This document shows, in pieces, positions 6,340 through 14,885 of a stretch of 42,222 nt of DNA; positions within the stretch are counted from its first letter, which is position 1, and each line of letters starts with the position of its first letter. Position numbers and translations under genes: made by a program. The notes beneath the pieces were generated by a model. The model was given only the letters and a program-made list of their open reading frames with translations, was not told the origin of the DNA and ran no database searches. The stretch comes from Bacteroidales bacterium (GTDB lineage: Bacteria > Bacteroidota > Bacteroidia > Bacteroidales > F082), in NCBI GenBank assembly GCA_017549605.1, contig JAFYUH010000064.1:1-42222 (forward strand), given 5' to 3'.

Positions 6340-6579
6340 TCAAGCATCATTCCCCTCAAAGTTATCTGTCGAAAAAATCTTTTTTATCGTGGCATTGCCT
6401 CCGAGTTTCTCCATGTTCTCCTTTATGCTTTTTGCCGATTCGATGAGGCCGGTGAGTTCTTCTTGTAGTTTCTTGTAACTTACAAAAAATGTCAGTTTGC
6501 TCTTTGGACTGATTTTCACTTCAACCTTCGCCCTGAACTGCTGTGCCGTGAAGATGAATTCTAATTCTGTATTTTTCAT
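6340..6579 (-). CDS. Hypothetical small protein
   Basis: This 79-residue product starts at MKNTELEFIFTAQQFRAKVE; an upstream in-frame start would add only eight residues. It has a short beta-like N-terminus (KVEVKISPKSKLTFFVSYK) followed by a charged helix (KKLQEELTGLIESAKSIKEN). There is no signal peptide or membrane segment. I do not recognise the family. It precedes the abi remnant on the same strand. The abi remnant's own promoter lies between them, so they are probably separate transcripts. A long repeat element (6621-6748) lies immediately upstream, and no clear -7 box was seen. Confidence 0.5.
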   Translation of the reverse strand: MKNTELEFIFTAQQFRAKVEVKISPKSKLTFFVSYKKLQEELTGLIESAKSIKENMEKLGGNATIKKIFSTDNFEGNDA

Positions 6580-6620
6580 CTCGATAGATATCAGGGCTTT
6601 CAATTTTCAATTCGTCGCAA

Positions 6621-6748
6621 TGCGTTAGGGATTGGAGCGGCATCCTTTGCGAAGCTCGGACTTTAGACTTCGGTATTTTTGGAGCGAGGCGGAATTGAAG
6701 CGAGTAAAGATAGAGCGGAAAGCCCGACGGCGATAGCCGGAACGCCCA
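6621..6748 (+). repeat. Bipartite dispersed element, copy A
   Basis: The left conserved block GCGTTAGGGATTGGAGCGGC continues with ATCCTTTGCGAAG. The right block (about 6693-6748) has AAGCGAGTAAAGATAGAGCGG, then AAAGCCCGACGGCGATAGCC and GGAACGCCCA, containing the small hairpin CGGC-GATA-GCCG. The middle differs between copies. Copy B lies at 15416-15560 in the opposite orientation. I recall near-identical blocks from other Bacteroidales genomes. No protein-coding potential was recognised. Confidence 0.8.
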
Positions 6749-6834
6749 ATGAAAGACTAAAGTCAAAAGATTAAGGACTTGGAAGATGAGCAGTGTAACA
6801 TACTTGCGCAGAGATATGCGTTCCGCGGCGGGGT
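6749..6834. other. Intergenic stretch downstream of the sulfatase-fold gene
   Basis: It contains CTAAAGTC / AAGATTAAGGACTT words and a CCGCGG palindrome next to the stop codon of the minus-strand gene. No convincing terminator or gene was seen. Confidence 0.4.
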
Positions 6835-9240
6835 TTAGCTGTTAACGCTAACCCCTAAGATATTGATGTTGATGTTCTTTAATAAAACGGTATGTTCCGG
6901 ATTCCAGTAGTGATCGTGTTTCGGAGTCGATAGATAAAAATGCAGTTTGCTGCCTTTGTTGTTGTTTTCTATGTCAAAGGTCTTCGTGATTTCCAGTTTG
7001 AGCCATTCTTCAGGTCTGTAGTCCTTCTCAACGATGTTTTTTGATATTACATCTGGGTACCAATTGGAATTGTTGCATTTTATGTTCATATTGATAAAAT
7101 GTTGATGATGTACATCAGCGGTGTATTTCAAATCAGCAGTGAATATGACCTTGATGTCGGAATAGCCAGCTTTGATTTTGCTGGAAAATATGTCAACGTT
7201 TTTAACGTCGTAGATGCTGGGCTTCTCTTTGCCAGACGCGCAGAATGCAGAGTCGATGCTTATTGATTCAATCAACTCGTACTTCTTGCTCGGGATTATT
7301 GGACTGTTAGTTATGCAGTTGCGGGTGTATGTATAATAGTCGATGTATTGTATCGTCTCCATACGTTCTTTCATGCTTTGTGCCAAGTCGCTGTCTTCAA
7401 TCTTTTTCACGTTGAGGTTTTCATATATTCTGTATAACTTCTTCTCGTTGTTATCCTCTACATAATATAGGTCGTTGAAGACCAGATTTGTAGAGTTGTT
7501 AGACTGTGTTATGAAATATGTGATAGCCTTGCTTCCGAAGTTTATTGTAGTGTCAAGACCGTCACTTATCCAGTGTACGTTTTTAGGTGTCTTGATATTG
7601 AAATTATCTCTCAATAAGGCTGTTACAGATGGTGCTATGTCATTGTGCGATACTATAGATTGGAAATGTTGTGCCTTTTTGAGATATGGCGACCAGATGA
7701 TCAGCGGCACGTGATATGCGTTCAAAGGATTGTTGTAGTTTATGTTTAGACTGTGGTCGCCGGTGATTATGAAGATCGTATTGTCGTGTTTTTTCGTATA
7801 CGAATGGAAAAAGTCTCGCAAGGCATCGTCGCTGTATAGGAATGCTGCAATGAAACCTTTTCTGCCTTTCAGTCGCTTGTATTCGTTTTCAGGCATAGAT
7901 TTCAATAGCTCTTCTGCTTTGTTGTAGTAATGCTCTTCTAGACTTTTGTTGTTAAGAACCAGTTTGTTGTCGTGTTGTGATATGGTTAGTATGATGTCGA
8001 GGTTAGGTGTGTCGTCATTGCGTTCACCAATAATCTCTGCGCTTCTTTCGAACATCTTTTTGTCATGATATCCCCAAGAGGTATAGTCGAAGTCAGCCGT
8101 TTCCTTATTCTTGTCGCATTCTTTTTTGAATGGAGACATATAGTCAACTTCTTGAGTATGCAAGAAGTCTGAAATCCTGTCGAAATTGAAAGCGCATGCA
8201 TAAAAAACGTTGCTTTTGTAACCGTTGTTTTTTAATATTGGAAACAATGAGTTACATTCTGGGATGTCTCCGAATTGGAATCCTTTTCTGCCGTGAGGAA
8301 CAGAGGCAGTTACCGCAGGGATCACGCCGGCGCTGCGAGGTGTTGTTGAAAGACAGTTGCTCCATACTAAAGAATGCCTTGACAGCGAATCCAAGAATGG
8401 AGTCATCGTGTAATCGTATTTTTTATTTTTGAAAAAATCGCTTCCCAAAGACTCGATGATGATGAAAGCTATGTTTGGTTTTGTGTCGGATTCGTTGAAA
8501 TAAGAACCTAATACATTGTTGATGTTGTCTATACGTTCTAGAGGATAATGATCGTTGATGATCTTCCTGTTAGGATATAGTTTCTTGTATTTGTCAATGT
8601 ATGACTTGTTAAAGTCAATTTGTGATAGGTTGTAATTGCCGTCACCGTTTTCGCTTTCGGTGCTTGAATGCAGGCAGTACCATATCTTGTTAACTATATT
8701 CTTGTCTTGCTTTGGTGATAATAAGAACGTCATAGGAATGGAGAGAAACATTAGAACCATAGTGATTCTAGAGCATAATTTGCAGGTCCTCCAATTGGAT
8801 ATCTTTATAAATGTGAAAGTTAGAAATGCTACTGATAATAAGATGAGAAATATTGTCCAGGTGTTTGTGACATTTTTTATTGTAAGGAGTATTTCCCATA
8901 AAGGCCTGTTGAACAGTTCGGAACCCATCAGCAGACCTGTCGTTCTATAATAGACGATAAGTCCTATTTCGCTTATTGTCATTATTGAAAAAAGCATCGC
9001 TGCGGTATGTCTCGCGACTTTTTCTGATAATAATGAAATGAGGAAGTATATTATGAATACGCATAAGCTTATGAATGATGCAGATATGAAATTGCCGTAT
9101 ATGAATCCGGAAAAGTCATCGATATAAGTGCCTGATGTTAATGTGAGAATCAGTTCCCCGGATTTTGTGACAAAGGTTAAAATTAAATAATATATGGCGA
9201 ATAAAGAAAAATTGCCGATGTTTTTGATGCGTCTTTCCAT
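6835..9240 (-). CDS. Membrane sulfatase-fold transferase (LTA synthase / phosphoethanolamine-transferase-like)
   Basis: This 801-residue protein starts at MERRIKNIGNF; the three codons before it would need a TTG start. About five hydrophobic segments span residues 10-190. An alkaline-phosphatase-superfamily sulfatase domain follows at about 255-560. It has NIAFIIIESLGSDFF (metal-binding Glu), a nucleophile region around STTPRSAGVIPAVTASVPH, IFIITGDHSLN (Asp/His metal ligands) and AYHVPLIIWSP. A beta-rich region of about 200 residues follows (about 600-801), longer than usual for LtaS. In this superfamily the periplasmic domain moves phosphoglycerol or phosphoethanolamine groups onto envelope glycans or lipids. 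The substrate cannot be read from sequence. The gene is divergent from the MATE gene and has its own -7 box. Confidence 0.8.
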   Translation of the reverse strand: MERRIKNIGNFSLFAIYYLILTFVTKSGELILTLTSGTYIDDFSGFIYGNFISASFISLCVFIIYFLISLLSEKVARHTAAMLFSIMTISEIGLIVYYRTTGLLMGSELFNRPLWEILLTIKNVTNTWTIFLILLSVAFLTFTFIKISNWRTCKLCSRITMVLMFLSIPMTFLLSPKQDKNIVNKIWYCLHSSTESENGDGNYNLSQIDFNKSYIDKYKKLYPNRKIINDHYPLERIDNINNVLGSYFNESDTKPNIAFIIIESLGSDFFKNKKYDYTMTPFLDSLSRHSLVWSNCLSTTPRSAGVIPAVTASVPHGRKGFQFGDIPECNSLFPILKNNGYKSNVFYACAFNFDRISDFLHTQEVDYMSPFKKECDKNKETADFDYTSWGYHDKKMFERSAEIIGERNDDTPNLDIILTISQHDNKLVLNNKSLEEHYYNKAEELLKSMPENEYKRLKGRKGFIAAFLYSDDALRDFFHSYTKKHDNTIFIITGDHSLNINYNNPLNAYHVPLIIWSPYLKKAQHFQSIVSHNDIAPSVTALLRDNFNIKTPKNVHWISDGLDTTINFGSKAITYFITQSNNSTNLVFNDLYYVEDNNEKKLYRIYENLNVKKIEDSDLAQSMKERMETIQYIDYYTYTRNCITNSPIIPSKKYELIESISIDSAFCASGKEKPSIYDVKNVDIFSSKIKAGYSDIKVIFTADLKYTADVHHQHFINMNIKCNNSNWYPDVISKNIVEKDYRPEEWLKLEITKTFDIENNNKGSKLHFYLSTPKHDHYWNPEHTVLLKNININILGVSVNS

Positions 9241-9256
9241 AATAAACAACTTTATG

Positions 9257-9264
9257 CAAAAGTA
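9257..9264 (-). promoter_or_regulatory. -7 box (TACTTTTG) for the sulfatase-fold gene
   Basis: TACTTTTG on the minus strand fits TAnnTTTG and lies 16 nt before the ATG at 9240, giving a very short leader. Confidence 0.6.
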
Positions 9265-9320
9265 ATGTTTTTAAGATAAACGACATTGGCGAAATGCTCT
9301 AAAAATGAACTTTTTTTTCG

Positions 9321-9328
9321 TATCTTTG
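9321..9328 (+). promoter_or_regulatory. -7 box (TATCTTTG) for the MATE/adh transcript
   Basis: TATCTTTG ends 20 nt before the ATG at 9349. It favours that start over the in-frame ATG at 9286, which would lie upstream of the transcript. Confidence 0.75.
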
Positions 9329-9348
9329 CACTCTTTGCCATTAAATTC

Positions 9349-10704
9349 ATGATTCAAAAAAAATACTATAAACAAAATCTTCATATCGCGTTCCCGGTGA
9401 TATTGTCGTTCGTCGGACAGCAGATGGTGCAGATCATGGACACTATCATGGTGGGTCGCCTCGGTGCGGTGGAACTGTCTGCTGTGTCGCTATCAAGCGC
9501 TATAATTCTTAATGTCACGATGATCGGTCTCGGCATCGCGATGGGTCTCACGCCTCTCATCGGCATACATCATGCGAGACACGAACGTCAGCAGTCTGGC
9601 GTCTTGTTCCAAAACTCGATGCTGCTTAATGGCGTGATAAGCGTCGTTCTTTGTCTGCTTCTCCTCCTCATAAATCCTCTGCTGACTTACTTCGGACAGC
9701 CGGAGTCGGTGCTTGAGATTCTTGACGGTTATTATTATACTGTAACCTTGTCGCTGATACCATATCTTCTGTTTATGACATTCAAACAGTTCCTCGAAGG
9801 TCTCGGCAATACGTTCTATTCCATGCTGATAACGATAGGCTGCAATGTCTTGAATGTCTTCCTTAACTTCGGTTTCATCTATGGTTATATGGGATTTCCG
9901 GAACTTGGCGTAACTGGCGCAGGCGTCGCTACTCTCATATCCAGAATCATGATGCCAATAGCATTCCTTGTCATCGTTTTAGTCAAAAAAGAATATCGTC
10001 ATTATTTCTCATATTTCACTCGTGCGGCATTGTCGCTTAAGAAACAATGGGAACTCGTGAAGGTAGGTTTTCCTATTGCGACACAACTCACTCTCGAACT
10101 TTTCTCCTTGACATTCATGACTATCATGATGGGATGGCTAGGGGAGAAGACGCTGGCTGCGAATCAGATCACCCAGACTATGATGGGATTCTCATTCATG
10201 ATTGCCAATGGCGTCGCTGCTGCATCCACGATTCTCGTCTCTCATGACGTGGGACATAAAAACATGACTGGCATTAAGAATCACACTTATTCCGGGCTGC
10301 ATCTTGGCATCGCTATTATGGCGTTCTTTGCCTTGGTGTATGCTTTCGGCGGAGAATACTTGGCAAGGATATTCAGCGCCGACGAAGAGGTGATCGCGAT
10401 AACAGCGAAGTTGTTTGTCGTCGTCGCTTTGTTCGAAGTCATCGACGGCACTCAGGTCACTATGCTTGGTGCTTTGCGCGGTCTCACCGATGTCAAGTTC
10501 CCTATGTATTGCGCGGTAGTGTGTTATCTCTTGGTGGAGATACCTGTAGGTTATCTTCTTGGCTTCAAACTCGGTCTCGGAGCAGAAGGCATCGTCGGCG
10601 GTTTCATGGCAGGGATCTCGCTCGCCGCAGTGGCGTTTATACTGAGATTTAGGAAACTTACTAAAAACTCAGAAATTCAGAACCTCAAAACCTTAGAATC
10701 TTAG
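9349..10704 (+). CDS. MATE family multidrug exporter (NorM-like)
   Basis: This 451-residue inner-membrane protein has about 12 hydrophobic segments in two related halves. The N-terminal half opens with FPVILSFVGQQMVQIMDTIM and GRLGAVELSAVSL, the classical MATE signature. The second half begins near WELVKVGFPIATQLTLELFS. The family exports cationic drugs and metabolites in exchange for Na+ or H+. The start was chosen by the promoter box 20 nt upstream. The C-terminus (LTKNSEIQNLKTLES) is encoded by the 'aactcagaaa / cttagaatc' word repeat and so is probably not functional sequence. The adh gene follows after 17 nt of the same repeat, so the two may be co-transcribed. Confidence 0.9.
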   Translation: MIQKKYYKQNLHIAFPVILSFVGQQMVQIMDTIMVGRLGAVELSAVSLSSAIILNVTMIGLGIAMGLTPLIGIHHARHERQQSGVLFQNSMLLNGVISVVLCLLLLLINPLLTYFGQPESVLEILDGYYYTVTLSLIPYLLFMTFKQFLEGLGNTFYSMLITIGCNVLNVFLNFGFIYGYMGFPELGVTGAGVATLISRIMMPIAFLVIVLVKKEYRHYFSYFTRAALSLKKQWELVKVGFPIATQLTLELFSLTFMTIMMGWLGEKTLAANQITQTMMGFSFMIANGVAAASTILVSHDVGHKNMTGIKNHTYSGLHLGIAIMAFFALVYAFGGEYLARIFSADEEVIAITAKLFVVVALFEVIDGTQVTMLGALRGLTDVKFPMYCAVVCYLLVEIPVGYLLGFKLGLGAEGIVGGFMAGISLAAVAFILRFRKLTKNSEIQNLKTLES

Positions 10705-10721
10705 AAACTCAGAAACTTATC

Positions 10722-11756
10722 ATGTTAGCATATACATATATAGAGAAAGGAAGGTTTGCTTTTGTTGACAAGGCAAAGCCTGTGATTGTTGAACCGACTG
10801 ATGCTATAGTTCGTGTGACAATGGGTAGCATTTGTTCAAGTGATATCCATATCAAGCATGGAAGCGTGCCACGTGCCGTGCCTGGAATTACCGTAGGACA
10901 CGAGATGGTTGGCGTTGTCGAGGAGATAGGCGAGGATGTTGCTAATGTGAAGGTCGGAGACCGCGTTACTGTCAATGTGGAGACTTTTTGTGGCGAATGT
11001 TTTTTCTGCAAGAATGGTTATGTCAACAATTGTACTGATTCTAATGGAGGTTGGGCGTTAGGTTGTCGCATCGATGGTGGACAGACTGAATATGTGCGTG
11101 TTCCATTGGCAAATCAAGGCTTGAACAAGATTCCTGATAATGTTAGCGATGAGCAGGCATTGTTTGTCGGAGACGTATTGGCAACTGGTTTTTGGGCGGC
11201 TCGTATTTCTGAGATTACGGAAGAAGATACGGTTCTCATTATAGGTGCTGGTCCGACCGGAATCTGTACTTTGTTATGCGTGATGCTTCGTAAACCAAAG
11301 CGTATCATCGTTTGTGAGAAATCGGAGGAAAGAAGGGATTTCGTTCGCAGACATTATCCTGAAGTCTTGCTTACGACACCTGAAGAATGTAAGGATTTCG
11401 TGATGAGCAATAGCGATCATAATGGGGCGGACCGTGTGCTGGAAGTGGCTGGCGCTGATGATACATTCCGTCTGGCATGGGAATGCGCTCGCCCTAATGC
11501 TATAGTGACTGTTGTGGCATTGTACGATAAACCGCAAGTTCTGCCTTTGCCGGATATGTACGGTAAGAACTTGACATTCAAGACTGGCGGCGTTGACGGC
11601 TGCGACTGCGAAGAGGTGCTTAAATTGATAGAAGAAGGTAAAATAGATACTACACCTCTCATCACTCATCGATTCTCTTTAAAAGAAATAGAAAAGGCAT
11701 ATCATATCTTCGAAAATAAACTCGACGGAGTAATTAAGATAGCAATATGCTGTTGA
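10722..11756 (+). CDS. Zinc-dependent alcohol dehydrogenase (MDR superfamily)
   Basis: This 344-residue cytosolic medium-chain dehydrogenase has a GroES-like N-terminal domain carrying likely catalytic zinc ligands Cys38 (GSICSSDIH) and His60/Glu61 (GHEMVG). A complete four-cysteine structural zinc loop CGECFFCKNGYVNNC occupies residues 90-104. The nucleotide-binding Rossmann fold contains VLIIGAGPTGICTL. It should oxidise a secondary alcohol or polyol, or reduce the ketone, with NAD(P). Its overall character resembles sorbitol/threonine/isopropanol dehydrogenases, and the substrate is unknown. It follows the MATE gene by 17 nt and ends in a strong bidirectional terminator. Confidence 0.88.
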   Translation: MLAYTYIEKGRFAFVDKAKPVIVEPTDAIVRVTMGSICSSDIHIKHGSVPRAVPGITVGHEMVGVVEEIGEDVANVKVGDRVTVNVETFCGECFFCKNGYVNNCTDSNGGWALGCRIDGGQTEYVRVPLANQGLNKIPDNVSDEQALFVGDVLATGFWAARISEITEEDTVLIIGAGPTGICTLLCVMLRKPKRIIVCEKSEERRDFVRRHYPEVLLTTPEECKDFVMSNSDHNGADRVLEVAGADDTFRLAWECARPNAIVTVVALYDKPQVLPLPDMYGKNLTFKTGGVDGCDCEEVLKLIEEGKIDTTPLITHRFSLKEIEKAYHIFENKLDGVIKIAICC

Positions 11757-11782
11757 ATATTAGAATTATAAATGAAAAAACA

Positions 11783-11816
11783 AAAAAACTCAGAAGCATA
11801 CTTCTGAGTTTTTTTA
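11783..11816. terminator. Bidirectional terminator between adh and parE
   Basis: AAAAAACTCAGAAG - CATA - CTTCTGAGTTTTTTT forms a perfect stem of about 14 bp with A and T runs on both sides, serving two convergent genes. It is built from the 'aactcagaa' word family. Confidence 0.9.
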
Positions 11817-11852
11817 TTTTGAATTTTTTGAATTTTTGAGTTTCAAAAAAAA

Positions 11853-13757
11853 TCATCCAATCAACTCCAATTTATCGATATTAGTGTCGTCTTCCATTCT
11901 GAGGTTATCGATGATGTATTTCTGTCTCTCTGGTGGGTTCTTGCCTCCCATATAGAATTTCAGCAGTTCCATAATACTTGAGTCGTGGCGCAAGATAATT
12001 GGTTCCAATCTTATGCCAGGACCGATGAAGTGGCTGAATTCGTCTGGTGAGATTTCACCGAGACCTTTGAATCGTGTGATTTCAGGATTTGTTCCCAAGC
12101 TCTTGATGGCCTCGATTCTTTCTTCGTCAGTGTAACAGTAAATGGTCTTCTTCTTGTTTCTTACGCGGAACAACGGAGTCTGTAATATGTAAAGGTGTCC
12201 GTCGCGAACTACGTCAGGGTAGAACTGAAGGAAGAAGATGAGCAACAAGAGGCGGATGTGCATACCGTCGACATCGGCATCGGTTGCGATAACGATATTG
12301 TTATATCTTAAGTTTTCTATTGAATCGTCGATGTTAAGAGCTGCCTGCAATAAGTTGAACTCTTCGTTTTCATAAACGACTTTCTTTGTCAGACCTAAGC
12401 AGTTCAATGGCTTACCTCTCAAGCTGAATACGGCCTGTGTCTGAGCGTCGCGGCTCTTTGTGATGCTTCCGGATGCTGAATCACCCTCAGTGATGAATAG
12501 GGTTGTCTCAAGACGTTTCTCGTGGTTTGTGTTGTAGTGGATACGGCACTCACGGAGTTTCTTGTTGTTGAGGCTTACCTTCTTCGCGCTTTCCTTGGCG
12601 AGTTTCTTGATGTTAGCCATGCCCTTGCGTTCTTTCTCGTTCTGGAGAATCTTACGCATAAGAGCTTCTGCTACTTCAGAGTTGATATGTAAGAACTTGT
12701 CGAAATGACGTTTGATGATATCTGTGATATAAGCTCTGATTGTCACGCCGTCTGGCTCCATGAAGGTAGAGCTGAACTTGGTCTTGGTCTGTCCTTCGTA
12801 TTCAGGGTTCATGACCTTGATGCTTATCGCTGCCACGAATGAAGAGCGGATGTCTGACACCTCATAGTCCTTGTTATAGAACTCTCTGATGGTCTTGGCG
12901 ATAGCCTCGCGGAACACGTTGAGGTGTGTACCGCCGAGTGGGTTGTGCTGACCGTTGGCGAAGGAGAAATACTCTTCGTTTGATGTGAGGTTTGAGTGTG
13001 TGAAAGCGCATTCAAAGTCGCCTTCTTTGATATGGATGACAGGGTAGGCGCAAGTTTCTTCTTTGCCTATCTTACGGAGTAACAAGTCGTAGAGACCGTT
13101 CTTCGCCTGGAACTTCTGTCCGTTGAGGTATACTGCGAGACCGCTGTTGAGGAAGGCGTAGTTCCAGATCATCTCTTCGACATACTCCATGATGTAGTGG
13201 TAGTTGCCGAACAGTTCTCTGTCTGGAGTGAAAATCATCTCGGTGCCGTTCTTTTCTTCGGTGTCGATGATCTCTGATTCTGTTACGATATTGCCTTTGG
13301 AATATTCAACGTATTTGGTCTTGCCGTCGCGATATGACTGTGCCTTGAAATGTGATGACATGGCGTTCACGGCTTTGGTACCGACGCCGTTGAGACCTAC
13401 TGATTTCTTGAAGACTTTAGAGTCGTATTTACCGCCGGTGTTCATCTGTCCGACGCAGTCGCGGAGACTTCCGAGCGGGATGCCGCGGCCGTAGTCACGG
13501 ACGCGTACCGTACCGTCAACGATGCTGACTTCAATGCTCTTGCCGAAGCCCATCACGTATTCGTCGATACTGTTGTCGATGATTTCCTTGAGAAGGACGT
13601 AGATGCCATCGTCGTGTGCTGAACCGTCGCCGGCCTTGCCGATATACATGCCAGGACGCGTTCTGATATGCTCAGCCCACTCCAAGTGCTTGATACTGTC
13701 TTCGTTGTAATCTACTGCCTCAGGAATGTTTACAAAATCCAACTCGTTATTTTCCAT
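11853..13757 (-). CDS. parE: DNA topoisomerase IV subunit B (ParE)
   Basis: This 634-residue type IIA topoisomerase ATPase subunit starts at [20 protein letters not shown]. The GHKL ATPase domain carries [32 protein letters not shown] and DYGRGIPLG. The ATP lid is [14 protein letters not shown]. The TOPRIM domain has [20 protein letters not shown] near residue 425 and [14 protein letters not shown] near 493. The C-terminus contains [12 protein letters not shown]. The short form without a GyrB insert and the N-terminal sequence fit the Bacteroidetes ParE used for chromosome decatenation. parC is not adjacent in this window. A TATCTTTG promoter lies 30 nt upstream. Confidence 0.93.
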   Translation of the reverse strand: MENNELDFVNIPEAVDYNEDSIKHLEWAEHIRTRPGMYIGKAGDGSAHDDGIYVLLKEIIDNSIDEYVMGFGKSIEVSIVDGTVRVRDYGRGIPLGSLRDCVGQMNTGGKYDSKVFKKSVGLNGVGTKAVNAMSSHFKAQSYRDGKTKYVEYSKGNIVTESEIIDTEEKNGTEMIFTPDRELFGNYHYIMEYVEEMIWNYAFLNSGLAVYLNGQKFQAKNGLYDLLLRKIGKEETCAYPVIHIKEGDFECAFTHSNLTSNEEYFSFANGQHNPLGGTHLNVFREAIAKTIREFYNKDYEVSDIRSSFVAAISIKVMNPEYEGQTKTKFSSTFMEPDGVTIRAYITDIIKRHFDKFLHINSEVAEALMRKILQNEKERKGMANIKKLAKESAKKVSLNNKKLRECRIHYNTNHEKRLETTLFITEGDSASGSITKSRDAQTQAVFSLRGKPLNCLGLTKKVVYENEEFNLLQAALNIDDSIENLRYNNIVIATDADVDGMHIRLLLLIFFLQFYPDVVRDGHLYILQTPLFRVRNKKKTIYCYTDEERIEAIKSLGTNPEITRFKGLGEISPDEFSHFIGPGIRLEPIILRHDSSIMELLKFYMGGKNPPERQKYIIDNLRMEDDTNIDKLELIG

Positions 13758-13786
13758 ATCGCTTTACTTAAAATTTTCGTGAAACG

Positions 13787-13794
13787 CAAAGATA
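13787..13794 (-). promoter_or_regulatory. -7 box (TATCTTTG) for parE
   Basis: TATCTTTG on the minus strand, 30 nt before the parE ATG. Confidence 0.75.
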
Positions 13795-13799
13795 AAAAA

Positions 13800-13936
13800 T
13801 AATTAGGAATTAGGAGTTAGAAATTAGAAATTAGGAATTATTTTTTTTGTTTGAAACTCAAAAAGAATAAAAATTCAAAAACTCAAAAAAATTTAAACTT
13901 CTGAGATTTTGAATTTTTGAGTTTTTGAGATTCAAA
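13800..13936. repeat. Word repeats upstream of parE
   Basis: AATTAGGAATTAGGAGTTAG words (13800-13840) are followed by AAAATTCAAAAACTC words. The latter form an inverted pair around AAACTTCTGAGATTTTG (to about 13936). No gene was seen. Confidence 0.7.
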
Positions 13937-13939
13937 AAA

Positions 13940-14041
13940 GTCCTGAAAGGACGACAGAGCATAAGCTGGTGATGAAGCACGTAGTGCGGAATTCCTGCAA
14001 AGAAGATTTGCTAGATAAATCAGAGTGCCGAAGGTACGACA
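13940..14041 (+). repeat. Hairpin-GACA repeats downstream of the RAYT gene
   Basis: Two related units are GTCCTGAAAGGACGACA (13940-13956, stem GTCC/GGAC) and GTGCCGAAGGTACGACA (14025-14041). Each is a small hairpin followed by GACA, in a stretch with no gene. The area may be a decayed mobile or REP-like element; this is inference. Confidence 0.5.
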
Positions 14042-14105
14042 GAATATTCTCGCAAAGCCGCAAAGGAACGCGAAGCTAGGGAAGCGATTCATCGCGTCCA
14101 ATAAT

Positions 14106-14162
14106 GTAGAATACGTCACTCCTGTGGCGTCTGAAAGGAAAAAAGTGGCGTCTGAAAAACAC
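14106..14162 (+). repeat. GTAG-REP unit on the 3' side of the RAYT gene
   Basis: GTAG + AATACGTCAC + TCCT + GTGGCGTCT, followed by GAAAGGAAAAAAGTGGCGTC and TGAAAA. It has the same variant stem base (GAATACG) as the last unit of the array near 15270. Confidence 0.85.
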
Positions 14163-14232
14163 CTATAAATTTTATCTTGAATCAAAAAATGATGTTGTTG
14201 ATAACTAGTTGCATCTAGTTGAATCTTCGAGG

Positions 14233-14258
14233 AGACGCCACGGGAGTGACGTCTCTAC
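14233..14258 (-). repeat. GTAG-REP overlapping the RAYT stop codon
   Basis: On the minus strand it reads GTAG + AGACGTCAC + TCCC + GTGGCGTCT. The TAG of GTAG (complement of 14255-14257) is the stop codon of the RAYT gene. Confidence 0.88.
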
Positions 14259-14803
14259 AGGGACGATGGTGAATAATAATCGTCGTCTTTCCAATTGGAT
14301 ATGTTGTTTTTGATATAATTGTCAATTACAATGAAATCTGCGGGATTTCTTATGATGGTGTCGTAAAAACGTGTCTGCCACATAAAAGGAATGTCGTTGT
14401 CTCTTGCATGTTTTGTTATAAATGATTTGAATCTTGAGATAATGTGTGACAATCTTCCGCATTGTCTTGCAATATGTTGCATTTCTTCATTTACGTCATC
14501 GTTGTTATTGCTACCATTTCTTTTATTCGTTTTCTCTACGGCAATAATCATGTGGATGTGGTTTGGCATTATGACGTATGATAGAATTGCGGCGTCATCA
14601 TAAATTAAATGCAATTCATCCAGTCTATTTTTTGTAAATGTTCCAATTGGGGATAAATGCATTGTTTGCTTTATTATCTCTCCAAAATAATGTTCGCGCT
14701 TGTCGGTGCATATTGTTATGTAATACCAACCGACATTGTATTTGTGCCAGTCGGCACGGGCAGAAGGAATCCTGTATTTATTCCTGAAAAGATCGTTTGA
14801 CAT
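14255..14803 (-). CDS. REP-associated tyrosine transposase (RAYT, Y1/IS200-like HUH family)
   Basis: This 182-residue protein starts at MSNDLFRNKYRI; the more upstream in-frame start is TTG. The Y1 transposase fold is recognisable: YNVGWYYITICTDKREHYFG (residues 22-41), then VIMPNHIHMII with the HUH metal ligands His82 and His84, and the C-terminal FMWQTRFYDTIIRNPADF with the candidate catalytic Tyr147 or a tyrosine nearby. RAYTs are single-copy domesticated relatives of IS200/IS605 transposases. They cut and join single-stranded REP palindromes that carry a 5' GTAG. Matching palindromes flank the gene: one overlaps the stop, one lies at 14106, and a seven-unit array begins 83 bp upstream of the start. 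The gene has its own promoter box (14828-14835), is full length and shows no frameshift. Confidence 0.9.
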   Translation of the reverse strand: MSNDLFRNKYRIPSARADWHKYNVGWYYITICTDKREHYFGEIIKQTMHLSPIGTFTKNRLDELHLIYDDAAILSYVIMPNHIHMIIAVEKTNKRNGSNNNDDVNEEMQHIARQCGRLSHIISRFKSFITKHARDNDIPFMWQTRFYDTIIRNPADFIVIDNYIKNNISNWKDDDYYSPSSL

Positions 14804-14827
14804 AAAAATGGTTTTAAAATTCTGTTT

Positions 14828-14835
14828 CAAAAATA
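14828..14835 (-). promoter_or_regulatory. -7 box (TATTTTTG) for the RAYT gene
   Basis: TATTTTTG on the minus strand lies 24 nt before the ATG at 14803 and fits TAnnTTTG. Confidence 0.55.
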
Positions 14836-14885
14836 CAATAGAATTCCGAAATAAAAAAGTTAATATTTTTTCACAGAATCTCCCA

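Noticed and set aside
6521..6766. Minus-strand open frame through the bipartite element
   Set aside because: It overlaps the better candidate at 6340-6579 and mostly translates the dispersed element.
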